6,532 nt of DNA, taken from an uncultured Actinomycetes bacterium. GTDB lineage: Bacteria > Actinomycetota > CALGFH01. The stretch is taken from NCBI GenBank assembly GCA_937881255.1, contig CALGFH010000348.1, positions 1 through 6,532 of the forward strand, written 5' to 3'. A model generated the notes under the pieces. The model was not told where the DNA came from, did not search any database, and saw nothing but the letters and a program-made list of their open reading frames with translations. Both the position numbers and the translations under genes were made by a program. Shown piece by piece: positions 1 through 6,284 of this stretch; the first letter of the stretch is position 1; every line of letters begins with the position of its first letter.

Positions 1-583
1 CGCGGCGGTAGCGGAGGCGGTCGTGGAGGCGGTTGGGGCGGCCCTGCCAGAACTCGACCACCTCGTGGGCCAGGCGGAAGCCGCCCCAGAAGTCGGGCAG
101 GGGGAGCTGGCTGTCCTGGTGGCCGGTGGCCAGCTCGGTGACCCGCCGCTCCAGGGTGGCCCGGCCGTCGATCACCCGGCTCTGGGGGGAGGCGGCCGCG
201 CTGAGCTGGCTGCCGGGCGGGCGCGAGTGGAAGTAGGCCTCGCTGTCGGACCGGCTGGTCGGGGCGACCCGGCCTTCGATCCGGACCTGGCGCTCCAGCT
301 CGCCCCACCAGAAGACCAGGGCGGCCTGGGGGTTGGCGGCCAGCTCGGCGCCCTTGCGGCTCTCGTAGTTGGTGTAGAAGCAGAAGCCGCGCTCGTCGAA
401 GCCGCGCAGCAGCACCATGCGGGCCGACGGCCGGCCGTCCGGGGTCGCGGTGGCCAGGGTCATGGCGGTCGGTTCGAGCAGGCCGGCCTGCTCGGCCTGC
501 TCGAACCAGCGCCGGAACTGGACCACCGGGTCGGCGTCGACGTCGGCCTCGGCCAGCGCCTCCCTGGTGTACTCGGATCGCAT
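1..583 (-). CDS. pdxH: Pyridoxamine 5'-phosphate oxidase, 3' end cut by window edge
   Basis: FMN-dependent cytoplasmic enzyme that oxidises pyridoxamine or pyridoxine 5'-phosphate to pyridoxal 5'-phosphate (vitamin B6 synthesis and salvage). I translated the minus strand from the ATG at 583-581 and found 194 uninterrupted residues. Family motifs appear in order: MVLLR (56-60), YTNYESRKG (70-78), RQVRIEG (98-104), YFHSRPPGSQ (117-126), FWGGFR (165-170) and EFWQGRPNRLHDR (177-189). Y117, R121, S125, R185 and H187 align with the substrate-binding Y129, R133, S137, R197 and H199 of the E. coli enzyme. The family is normally about 210-220 residues, so only a short C-terminal tail is missing. The gene starts 10 bases after the permease stop. 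A GGAG overlapping that stop lies 13 bases upstream, which is a long spacing and suggests translational coupling. The segment after SQ reads LSAAASPQS, where many homologues have IGAWASxQS. Confidence 0.95.
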   Translation of the reverse strand, partial: MRSEYTREALAEADVDADPVVQFRRWFEQAEQAGLLEPTAMTLATATPDGRPSARMVLLRGFDERGFCFYTNYESRKGAELAANPQAALVFWWGELERQVRIEGRVAPTSRSDSEAYFHSRPPGSQLSAAASPQSRVIDGRATLERRVTELATGHQDSQLPLPDFWGGFRLAHEVVEFWQGRPNRLHDRLRYRR

Positions 584-593
584 ACCTCGAACG

Positions 594-3140
594 CTACTCC
601 GTGGTGATCGCCCGGAGCACGTCGATCTTGGCCGCCCGGCGACCGGGCAGGACCGCGGCCAGGATGCCCGCGATGGCGGCGGCGAGCACGAAGCTCACCA
701 GCTGCCCGGCCGGCACGGTGAACTCGGTGATGCCCTGGCTGGCCAGGGCGCGGACGATCGTCCAGCCGAAGAACACGCCGACGGCCAGCCCGAGCACGGC
801 CCCGAGGACGGCGATGATCACCGCCTCCCAGCGGATCATGGAGCGCAGCTGCCTGCGGGTCGCCCCGACCGCCCGGAGCAGCCCGAGCTCGCGGATGCGC
901 TCGAAGATCGACAGGCCGAGGGTGTTCACGATGCCGAACAGGGCGATCAGGATGGCCAGACCGAGCAGCGAGTAGAACAGGTTGATGATCTGGTCGATCT
1001 GCCTGGCCTGCTCCTCGCGGAACTCGGCCTGGTCGCGCACGGTGACGTTGGGGAAGTCGGTCATCACCTGGTCGATCGCGGCCCGCGAGTCGGCCGGGGC
1101 CACTCCGGGGGCGGCCTTGACCAGGATCTGGCTGTCCGCCTGGTCGGCGTAGGCGCGCTCGTAGGTGGTCAGGCCGAGCAGGAAGTCGCCGTTCAGGCTG
1201 TTGTCCTCGTAGATGGCCTTGACCGGCACCTGCTCGACCCCGGTGCGGGGGAACTCCATGGCCACGTTCTCGCCCACCGTCCAGCCGCTGGACTCGGCCA
1301 CCGTGTCCTTCACGGCCAGGCCGCCCGAGGCCAGGTCGTCGAACGAGCCGTCGGTGACCTCGGTGCGGACGACCTGCTGGTAGGTGACCGGGTCGATGCC
1401 CGCGAGCGACTTGCCGACGCCGTCGAGCTTCCAGGGGCCGAAGCGCATCCCGGCCACCGCCGCCAGCTGCGGCTGCTCGGCCAGGCGCTCGGCGGCCTCG
1501 GGGCTGAACGGCTGGAAGTTGTCGTTGAACAGGATGTAGTCGGCTGTGACCGACTCCTCCAGGATCTCGGTGGTCGAGGCCTTGATCGAGGCGGCGAAGA
1601 TGCTGACGAACGACACCAGGGCCAGCCCGATCATCAGGGCGGCCGCGGTCGAGGCGGTCCGCCGCGGGTTGCGCATGGCGTTCTCGCGGGCCAGGTTGCC
1701 CGGCAGCCGGAAGGCGCGGGCGAACGGCCAGCCGATGACCCGGGCCAGCGGCCGGGCGATCAGCGGGCTGAGCACGGCCACGCCGAGGAACACCACCACC
1801 GCCCCCGAGGCGACATTGACCAGCCGGTTGCCCTCGGAGCGGAACAGGCCGGCCAGCAGCAGGGCCACCCCGACGGTGGTGATCAGCACGCCCAGGACGA
1901 TCCGGCGCTTGCGGAAGCCGGTCGGGGCGAACGCCGTCTCCGGCTGGAGGGCGGCGACCGGCGGCACCCGGGTCGCCTTGCGGGCCGGCATGACCGCCGC
2001 CAGCACGGTCACGATCAGGCCGACGGCCAGCGACACGATCACCGTGCGGGGCTGGAACTGGATGCCGGTGGCCGGGATGTCGGCCCCGAGGAAGGTGCTC
2101 AGCAGCGCCTTCAGGCCGCTGGCGATCAGCACCCCGAGGCCGAGGCCGACCAGCGATGCGACCAGGGCGACGATCACCGACTCGAGCAGCACCGAGTTCA
2201 TCACCTGGCGGCGGCTGGCCCCCAGGCAGCGCAGCAGGGCCAGCTCGCGGGTGCGCTGGGCGACGATGATGGTGAAGGTGTTGAAGATCAGGAACGCCCC
2301 CACCAGCAGGGCCACGAAGGCGAAGGCGAGCAGCGCGGTGCCGAGGAACCGCCCGATGGTGTCGTTGATGGCGGCGGCCGAGTCCTCGGCCAGCTCCTCG
2401 CCGGTGAGCACCTCGTACCTGGGGTCGACGGCGGCCCGGATGCGGTCGCGCAGCTGCTCGGGGGTGACGCCCCCCTCGGCGGCGACGTCGATCTCGTCGA
2501 AGCGGCCCTCGCGGTTCATCACCTCCTGGGCGGTGGCCAGGTCGAAGCCGACCAGGCGGGCCCCGCCGAGGTTGTCGGCCTCGCCGAAGCCGATGATGCC
2601 GCTGACCGTGTAGTCCCGGGCCGGGCCCTGGAACAGCACCTTGGCCCGGTCACCGACCACATAGCCGGTGTCCTCGGCCGTCTTGGCGTCGATGGCCATC
2701 TCGGTCGGCCCGCTCGGCAGCCGCCCCGAGCGGACGGTCGAGCCGGCGGTGAACTGGGTGTCCTGGTTGAACGACACGCCCAGGCTGGGCGCGCCGCCGG
2801 TGGTCACCGCCTTGCCGTCCTTGCCGACCAGCTGGGCGTAGCCGGTGACGGAGCCCTCGGCCACCCGGACGCCGTCCACCGCCTGGATCCGCTCCAGGAG
2901 GGAGGCCGGCATGGGGTCGCGGACCTCGCCGGTTTCGAAGCCGCCGAAGGTCTCCTCGGAGCGGACGGCCACGTCGATGCCCTGGGTGACCTGCTTGAAC
3001 AGGGAGTCGAAGCTGGCCGTGATGGTGTCGGTGAGCACGTAGGTGCCGGACACGAAGCTGACCCCGAGCACGATGGCCAGGGCGGTCGCGGCCAGCCGGA
3101 GCTTGTGGGCCATGAGGCCCTTGAGCGTCGCCTTGCGCAT
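594..3140 (-). CDS. FtsX/MacB-type ABC transporter permease, two FtsX domains, 848 aa
   Basis: Integral membrane subunit of an ABC transporter that works with the ATPase encoded just upstream. I see about ten hydrophobic segments, near residues 17-36, 264-290, 315-345, 366-385, 413-433, 441-463, 498-518, 718-743, 772-798 and 811-831. Two large polar regions (about 37-262 and 519-716) should lie outside the membrane as MacB-like periplasmic-core domains. The protein is an internal duplication: RTRELALLRCLGASRRQ (296-312) matches RIRELGLLRAVGATRRQ (748-764), the cytoplasmic helix of FtsX domains expected to touch the ATPase. Each half ends with a similar basic segment (MPARKAT near 384, LPGRRAA near 831). 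The ATG at 3140 begins MRKATLKGL, just before the first membrane segment. The GGGAGG preceding it lies inside the last codons of the ATPase gene. The family includes MacB-type exporters and lipoprotein or envelope-remodelling systems. The substrate is unknown. The reading frame is open far upstream, but that extension is non-coding. Confidence 0.93.
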   Translation of the reverse strand: MRKATLKGLMAHKLRLAATALAIVLGVSFVSGTYVLTDTITASFDSLFKQVTQGIDVAVRSEETFGGFETGEVRDPMPASLLERIQAVDGVRVAEGSVTGYAQLVGKDGKAVTTGGAPSLGVSFNQDTQFTAGSTVRSGRLPSGPTEMAIDAKTAEDTGYVVGDRAKVLFQGPARDYTVSGIIGFGEADNLGGARLVGFDLATAQEVMNREGRFDEIDVAAEGGVTPEQLRDRIRAAVDPRYEVLTGEELAEDSAAAINDTIGRFLGTALLAFAFVALLVGAFLIFNTFTIIVAQRTRELALLRCLGASRRQVMNSVLLESVIVALVASLVGLGLGVLIASGLKALLSTFLGADIPATGIQFQPRTVIVSLAVGLIVTVLAAVMPARKATRVPPVAALQPETAFAPTGFRKRRIVLGVLITTVGVALLLAGLFRSEGNRLVNVASGAVVVFLGVAVLSPLIARPLARVIGWPFARAFRLPGNLARENAMRNPRRTASTAAALMIGLALVSFVSIFAASIKASTTEILEESVTADYILFNDNFQPFSPEAAERLAEQPQLAAVAGMRFGPWKLDGVGKSLAGIDPVTYQQVVRTEVTDGSFDDLASGGLAVKDTVAESSGWTVGENVAMEFPRTGVEQVPVKAIYEDNSLNGDFLLGLTTYERAYADQADSQILVKAAPGVAPADSRAAIDQVMTDFPNVTVRDQAEFREEQARQIDQIINLFYSLLGLAILIALFGIVNTLGLSIFERIRELGLLRAVGATRRQLRSMIRWEAVIIAVLGAVLGLAVGVFFGWTIVRALASQGITEFTVPAGQLVSFVLAAAIAGILAAVLPGRRAAKIDVLRAITTE

Positions 3141-3158
3141 GGCCGCCGTCAGCCTCCC
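3141..3158 (-). promoter_or_regulatory. Permease ribosome-binding site inside the ATPase stop region
   Basis: Read on the minus strand, GGGAGG (3158-3153) sits in the final Gly-Gly codons of the ATPase gene, just before its TGA. It lies 12 bases from the permease ATG. The spacing is longer than ideal, so ribosomes terminating on the ATPase message probably re-initiate here. This is an inference from position only. Confidence 0.55.
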
Positions 3159-3907
3159 AGCTTCTTCATCAGGTCGAGGACCTTCTCGGCGGTGGGGTTG
3201 GCCATCTCGTCGACGATGCGCCCGTCGGCCAGGAACAGGACGTGGTCGGAAAAGGCGGCCGAGTTGGGGTCGTGGGTGACCATCACGATCGTCTGGCCGT
3301 ACTCGTCGACCGAGCGGCGCATGAAGCCGAGCAGCTCGGCGCCGGCGGCCGAGTCGAGGTTGCCGGTGGGCTCGTCGGCGAACACGATCGCCGGCTTGGA
3401 GGCCAGCGCCCGGGCCGCGGCCACCCGCTGCTGCTGGCCGCCGGACAGCTCGGCCGGCTTGTGGGCGAGGCGCTCGCGCAGCCCGACGGCGTCGATCACC
3501 CGGTCGACCCAGGCCCGGTCCGGCTTGCGGCCGGCGATGGCCAGGGGCAGCTCGACGTTCTCGGCCGCGGTCAGGGTCGGGAGCAGGTTGAAGGCCTGGA
3601 ACACGAAGCCGACCTTGTCCCGGCGGAGCAGGGTGAGCTGCTTCTCGGACAGCTTGCTGAGCTCGACGTCGCCGATGAAGATCTGCCCCGAGGTGATCCG
3701 GTCCAGCCCGGCCAGGCAGTGCATCAGCGTCGACTTCCCCGAACCGGACGGGCCCATGATGGCCGTGAAGCGGCCGCTCGGGAACTCGACCGAGACGTTG
3801 TCCAGCGCTCGCACCTCGGTCTGGCCCTGCCCGTAGACCTTGGTCACCTGGACGGCCCGCGCGGCCAGCGTCTCGGTGGTGTCGCCAGGCACGATGGCAG
3901 CTGACAT
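3149..3907 (-). CDS. ABC transporter ATP-binding protein, MacB/LolD family, 252 aa
   Basis: Cytoplasmic ATPase that powers the adjacent FtsX-type permease. All ABC motifs are intact: A-loop Tyr in KVYGQG (Y25), Walker A GPSGSGKST (52-60), Q-loop Q104 in FVFQAFNLLP, signature LSGGQQQRVA (154-163), Walker B AIVFADEP (173-180) with catalytic E179, D-loop NLD (183-185) and switch H212 in VTHDP. The LLPTLTAAENVELPL stretch after the Q-loop and the DEPTGNLDS block are typical of the MacB/LolD/FtsE-like group. Length is normal for the family. The frame also has an ATG at 3973, but the start at 3907 (MSAAIVPG) is preferred because GAAGGGGAG lies 7 bases upstream. The gene ends 8 bases before the permease start, so the two subunits are co-transcribed and probably translationally coupled. 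It is the first gene of the probable operon. Confidence 0.95.
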   Translation of the reverse strand: MSAAIVPGDTTETLAARAVQVTKVYGQGQTEVRALDNVSVEFPSGRFTAIMGPSGSGKSTLMHCLAGLDRITSGQIFIGDVELSKLSEKQLTLLRRDKVGFVFQAFNLLPTLTAAENVELPLAIAGRKPDRAWVDRVIDAVGLRERLAHKPAELSGGQQQRVAAARALASKPAIVFADEPTGNLDSAAGAELLGFMRRSVDEYGQTIVMVTHDPNSAAFSDHVLFLADGRIVDEMANPTAEKVLDLMKKLGG

Positions 3908-3914
3908 GGGACGG

Positions 3915-3923
3915 CTCCCCTTC
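3915..3923 (-). promoter_or_regulatory. Strong ribosome-binding site of the ABC ATPase gene
   Basis: The minus strand reads GAAGGGGAG, followed by seven bases and then ATG (3907-3905). This is a good purine-rich Shine-Dalgarno match at near-ideal spacing. It decides the start of the ATPase in favour of 3907 over the upstream in-frame ATG at 3973, which would add 22 residues absent from typical family members. Confidence 0.75.
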
Positions 3924-3973
3924 TCGCTCTCGTCTTTGCTTGGTCTCGTTGCCGAGCCTACGCGACCTGGCAA

Positions 3974-3987
3974 GCCGATTCGTCGGC
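3974..3987. other. Short perfect hairpin with TTCG loop
   Basis: GCCGA-TTCG-TCGGC is a perfect 5-base-pair inverted repeat around a TTCG tetraloop, in the middle of the divergent promoter region. There is no following T-tract, so it does not look like an intrinsic terminator. It could be a small operator dyad, or an RNA hairpin in a 5' leader. In so GC-rich a region it could also be chance. Confidence 0.4.
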
Positions 3988-4001
3988 CACGGCGCCGATT
4001 C
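3974..4001. repeat. Direct repeat GCCGATTC, 20-base period
   Basis: Two identical GCCGATTC octamers begin at 3974 and 3994. They are exactly 20 bases apart, close to two helical turns, so a protein could bind both on the same DNA face. The first copy is also the left arm of the TTCG hairpin. The copies are short and only two, so support is modest. Confidence 0.35.
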
Positions 4002-4025
4002 CGTTCTCCACCTTTCGGAGGATGC

Positions 4026-4034
4026 TGGCATCAT
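4026..4034 (+). promoter_or_regulatory. Possible extended -10 element for leaderless ROK transcript
   Basis: TGG followed by CATCAT gives a TGn extended -10 arrangement with four of six matches to TATAAT. It ends 7 bases before the ATG at 4042, so transcription would begin at or next to the start codon. No good -35 is seen; the best is a weak TTCTCC at 4004-4009. Leaderless genes are common in Actinomycetota. The call rests on this weak motif plus the lack of a well-placed ribosome-binding site. Confidence 0.35.
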
Positions 4035-4041
4035 CCGGGTC

Positions 4042-5025
4042 ATGCATACGGCAGGGGTCGACCTCGGCGGGACCAAGGTCCAGGGCGTGATCGTCGGCCA
4101 CGACGGCGCCAAGCTCGGCGAGGCCAGGGGCAAGACCCCGGTCGAGGGCGGGCCGGCGGCGGTGGTGGCCGAGATCGCCGGCGTGGTCAAGGCGGCCGCC
4201 AAGAGCGCCAAGGTGCCGGTGGGCAAGCTGGCCGGGGTCGGGATCGGCTCCCCGGGCCGGGTCGACCCGGACACCGGCGACCTGTACGGGGCGGCCAACC
4301 TCCCCGGGTTCGGGCAGCCGGTGCCCCTTGGCGCGCTGGTCGCCGGCGCCCTCGGGGTCAAGCGGGTGGTGGTCGGCAACGACGTGGTCGTGGCCACCCT
4401 GGCCGAGCACCGCCTCGGGGCCGGCCGGGGCTTCGACGACCTGCTGGTGGTGTTCGCCGGCTCCGGGGTCGGGGGCGCCCTGGTCCTCGGCGGGAAGCTG
4501 CACGCCGGGGCCCACGGCGCGGCCGGGGAGATCGGCCACGTGGTCGTGGTCGACGGCGGCGAGCTCTGCCCCTGTGGCCGCCGGGGCTGCATGGAGGCCT
4601 ACGCCGGCCGGGTCGCCCTGGAGCGGGCGGCCAGGGCCGCCGCCGCCACCGGCCGGCCCACCGAGCTGCTGGCCATCCAGCAGCGCCTGCGCCGCCCCCG
4701 CATGAGCAGCGGCGTCTGGAAGGCCGCCCTCGACGCCGGCGACCCCCTGGCCCACGAGCTGATCGACCGGGCCGTCGAGGCCCTCGGCGCCGCCATCGCC
4801 TCGGCCGTCAACCTGGTCGACGTCCAGGCCGTGCTCATCGGCGGCGGCCTCGGCGACAAGCTCGGCGAGCCGTTCGTCCGCCGGATCGAGACGGCCATGA
4901 TCCCCCACCTGTTCCTGCCCCCCGCCCAGCTGGTGGTCCGCCTGGGCGAGCTGGGCGACTACGCCGGGGCCATGGGCGCCGCCCTGCTGCTCTCCGGGGA
5001 CGGTCAGGCGGGGGCCAGGCGGTAG
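4042..5025 (+). CDS. ROK-family sugar kinase (glucokinase-like), 327 aa
   Basis: Cytoplasmic kinase predicted to transfer phosphate from ATP (or polyphosphate) to a hexose such as glucose; the exact sugar is not readable. Evidence: the phosphate loop GVDLGGTK (5-12), GND with candidate catalytic base D114, the ROK signature running from GGKLHAG (150-156) into AAGEIGH (160-166), and the zinc-binding set H166, C176, C178 and C183 in LCPCGRRGCME. The second phosphate motif GSGVGGA (140-146) and the C-terminal VLIGGGLGD (264-272) complete the ASKHA fold. There is no N-terminal helix-turn-helix, so this is an enzyme-type ROK protein rather than a repressor of the NagC/XylR type. Length is typical. 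The open frame begins at 3940, but the family N-terminus matches the ATG at 4042 (MHTAGVDLGG). The only clear GGAGG (4017-4021) is 20 bases upstream, too far to serve it. The 3' end overlaps the convergent dehydrogenase gene by 22 bases. Confidence 0.92.
   Translation: MHTAGVDLGGTKVQGVIVGHDGAKLGEARGKTPVEGGPAAVVAEIAGVVKAAAKSAKVPVGKLAGVGIGSPGRVDPDTGDLYGAANLPGFGQPVPLGALVAGALGVKRVVVGNDVVVATLAEHRLGAGRGFDDLLVVFAGSGVGGALVLGGKLHAGAHGAAGEIGHVVVVDGGELCPCGRRGCMEAYAGRVALERAARAAAATGRPTELLAIQQRLRRPRMSSGVWKAALDAGDPLAHELIDRAVEALGAAIASAVNLVDVQAVLIGGGLGDKLGEPFVRRIETAMIPHLFLPPAQLVVRLGELGDYAGAMGAALLLSGDGQAGARR
5004..5025. other. 22-base convergent overlap of two coding regions
   Basis: The ROK kinase TAG (5023-5025) and the dehydrogenase TGA (minus strand of 5006-5004) lie past each other. 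The last seven codons of each gene, plus one base, share DNA. No intergenic space exists for a shared bidirectional terminator, and no hairpin with a T-tract is seen here. Each transcript must therefore run into the antisense of the other gene or end by Rho. Confidence 0.9.
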
Positions 5026-6245
5026 ACCTCGCCGCCGAGGGAGAGGGCGTAGAGCTCCCCGGCGGCGTCGGCGCCGAAGGAGCTCAGCCCGGGCACGCTG
5101 AGGCCGAGGTCGCGCTGCTCGGCGACCTTGCCGTCGCGGACACGGGCCGCGCGGACCCAGCCGGCGCAGTAGTCGCCGTACAGGTAGGCCCCGCGCAGGC
5201 CGCCGATGCGCCGGCCGCGGTAGACGAAGCCGCCGATCACGGTGCAGGCGCCCCCGGCCCGCCCGTACTCGATCACCGGGTCGACGGCGCCGGAGGGCCG
5301 CTCCCCGCCGCTGTAGGGGTGGCGGCCCTCGCGCCGGTTCCAGCCGTAGTTGCGGCCGCCCGACCCGGCCGGCTGGTAGTCGATCTCCTCGTAGGCGTTC
5401 TGGCCGACGTCGCCGATCCAGAGGTCGCCGGTGGCGGCGTCGAACGAGAAGCGCCACGGGTTGCGCAGCCCGTAGGCCCAGATCTCGGGGCGGGCGCCGT
5501 CACGGTCGACGAACGGGTTGTCGGACGGGACCCGGTAGGGCTGCCCGCTGCCCGGCCGCGGGTCGATCCGGAGGATCTTGCCGAGCAGGCTGTCCAGCGA
5601 CTGGCCGTTGCCCTCGGGGTCGCCGCCGCCCCCGCCGTCCCCGAAGGCGAGGTACAGCCGGCGGTCGGGGCCGAAGGCGAGCTGGCCGCCGTTGTGGTTG
5701 CCGAACGGGTCGTCGATCCGGAGCACCGACCGCTGGGAGCCCGGGTCGGCCCGCCGGCCGTCCATGGTCAGCTCGGAGACCTGGTGGTCGCCCGACCGGT
5801 CGGTGTAGTGGAGGTACAGGTAGCGGCCGTCGGGCGAGAAGGCCAGGCCGAGCAGCCCCTGCTCCCCGCCGGCGGTGACCTGCTCGGAGATGTCGAGGAC
5901 CGGGGTCGGGTCGAGCCGCCCGCCGCGGATCGCCCGCACCCTCCCGACCTGCTCGACCAGGTAGAGGGTGCGCTCCCCCGGCCGCACGGCCATGGCCACC
6001 GGCTGCTCCAGCTGGGCCACCCTGACCAGGCGGACCTTGGCCGCCCGGAACTGGGCGCTGGAGGCCGCCTGGGCCCGGGCCGTGGTCGAGGGCGCCCCGG
6101 TGGTCGTCGGCATGAGCGTGGTCGAGCTGACGGTGGTGGTCGGCTCGGCCTGCGGGTCGGGGTCACCCCCGGAGCAGGCGGCGGCCAGCAGGGCGAGGGC
6201 GAGGGAGGCGGCCAGGCCGCGGGCGACTCGGTGCATGGCCGCCAT
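5004..6245 (-). CDS. Glucose/sorbosone (aldose sugar) dehydrogenase family lipoprotein, 413 aa
   Basis: Predicted extracytoplasmic, membrane-anchored beta-propeller of the PQQ-dependent soluble glucose dehydrogenase-like (GSDH/YliI) family. Its likely role is oxidation of an aldose at C1; the substrate is unknown. Residues 1-24 form a lipoprotein signal: basic N-region, hydrophobic core ALALL and lipobox LAAAC with C24. A Thr/Ser/Pro-rich linker follows (about 36-60). Propeller motifs are GEQGLLGLAFSPDG (127-140), NHNGGQLAFGPD (183-194), with H184 matching the catalytic His of soluble glucose dehydrogenase, a glycine-rich GDGGGGGDP loop (202-210), YGLRNPWRFSFD (258-269) with the conserved Arg R261, and GDVGQNAYEEIDY (278-290). 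C334 and C360 could form a disulfide. The outer ATG (6245) is kept as the limit. The second ATG (6236) starts the cleaner signal MHRVARG and has GAGA 9 bases upstream, so it may be the real start. PQQ use is a family inference; no PQQ genes are in view. Confidence 0.9.
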   Translation of the reverse strand: MAAMHRVARGLAASLALALLAAACSGGDPDPQAEPTTTVSSTTLMPTTTGAPSTTARAQAASSAQFRAAKVRLVRVAQLEQPVAMAVRPGERTLYLVEQVGRVRAIRGGRLDPTPVLDISEQVTAGGEQGLLGLAFSPDGRYLYLHYTDRSGDHQVSELTMDGRRADPGSQRSVLRIDDPFGNHNGGQLAFGPDRRLYLAFGDGGGGGDPEGNGQSLDSLLGKILRIDPRPGSGQPYRVPSDNPFVDRDGARPEIWAYGLRNPWRFSFDAATGDLWIGDVGQNAYEEIDYQPAGSGGRNYGWNRREGRHPYSGGERPSGAVDPVIEYGRAGGACTVIGGFVYRGRRIGGLRGAYLYGDYCAGWVRAARVRDGKVAEQRDLGLSVPGLSSFGADAAGELYALSLGGEVYRLAPA

Positions 6246-6257
6246 TCTCGTCGGCCG

Positions 6258-6276
6258 GGGCGAAGTTTGCTCGCCC
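6258..6276. other. Small inverted repeat between sensor-like gene and lipoprotein gene
   Basis: GGGCGA (6258-6263) and TCGCCC (6271-6276) can pair across a 7-base loop, within the 39-base gap between the upstream stop (6285) and the dehydrogenase start. There is no T-tract on either side, so it is not a standard terminator. It could modulate readthrough or simply reflect GC-rich chance. Confidence 0.3.
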
Positions 6277-6284
6277 GCGCCGGG

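Larger units (their letters stand above)
3908..4041. promoter_or_regulatory. Divergent intergenic region between ABC operon and ROK kinase
   Basis: This is the only non-coding stretch of any size in the window (134 bases), and it must hold promoters for both directions. For the leftward operon a weak -10-like TAGGCT (minus strand of 3955-3960) is visible, but I found no convincing -35 at 16-18 bases. For the rightward gene, TG-G-CATCAT (4026-4034) resembles an extended -10. The region also holds a short perfect hairpin (3974-3987) and the direct repeat GCCGATTC at 3974-3981 and 3994-4001, a period of 20 bases. The composition is less G-rich than the flanking genes. No regulator can be assigned. 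Confidence 0.6.

Noticed and set aside
23..607. A 194-codon plus-strand frame over pdxH
   Set aside because: It is fully antisense to a pdxH with all family motifs, and its translation is Gly/Ala/Leu-rich noise.
1546..2613. A 355-codon plus-strand frame inside the permease region
   Set aside because: It is Ser/Thr/Arg-rich antisense translation without domains, and the sense strand encodes an intact membrane protein here.
417..3836. A 1139-codon open frame on the plus strand, antisense to the permease and ATPase genes
   Set aside because: The translation is low-complexity (rich in Gly, Asp, Arg, Gln, Ala, His) with no recognisable motif. It mirrors the codon pattern of two well-supported minus-strand genes. 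Very high GC removes stop codons from such frames.
3908..3973. N-terminal extension of the ATPase to the ATG at 3973 (22 extra residues)
   Set aside because: It would bypass the well-placed GAAGGGGAG before 3907, and the extra residues have no counterpart in typical family members.
3940..4041. N-terminal extension of the ROK kinase to the ATG at 3940 (34 extra residues)
   Set aside because: ROK kinases begin a few residues before the DLGGTK loop, as with the ATG at 4042. The extension covers the promoter region and shows no helix-turn-helix.
3141..4592. In-frame upstream extension of the permease through the ATPase gene and into the ROK gene (a 1332-codon frame)
   Set aside because: Only the part from 3140 onward shows FtsX motifs. 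The extension overlaps the ATPase in another frame and runs antisense to the ROK gene, and its residues look random (Pro/Arg/Ala-rich).
3958..5457. A 499-codon minus-strand frame opposite the ROK kinase
   Set aside because: It overlaps both the kinase and the dehydrogenase genes, which have clear family motifs, and shows only Gly/Ala/Arg-rich sequence itself.
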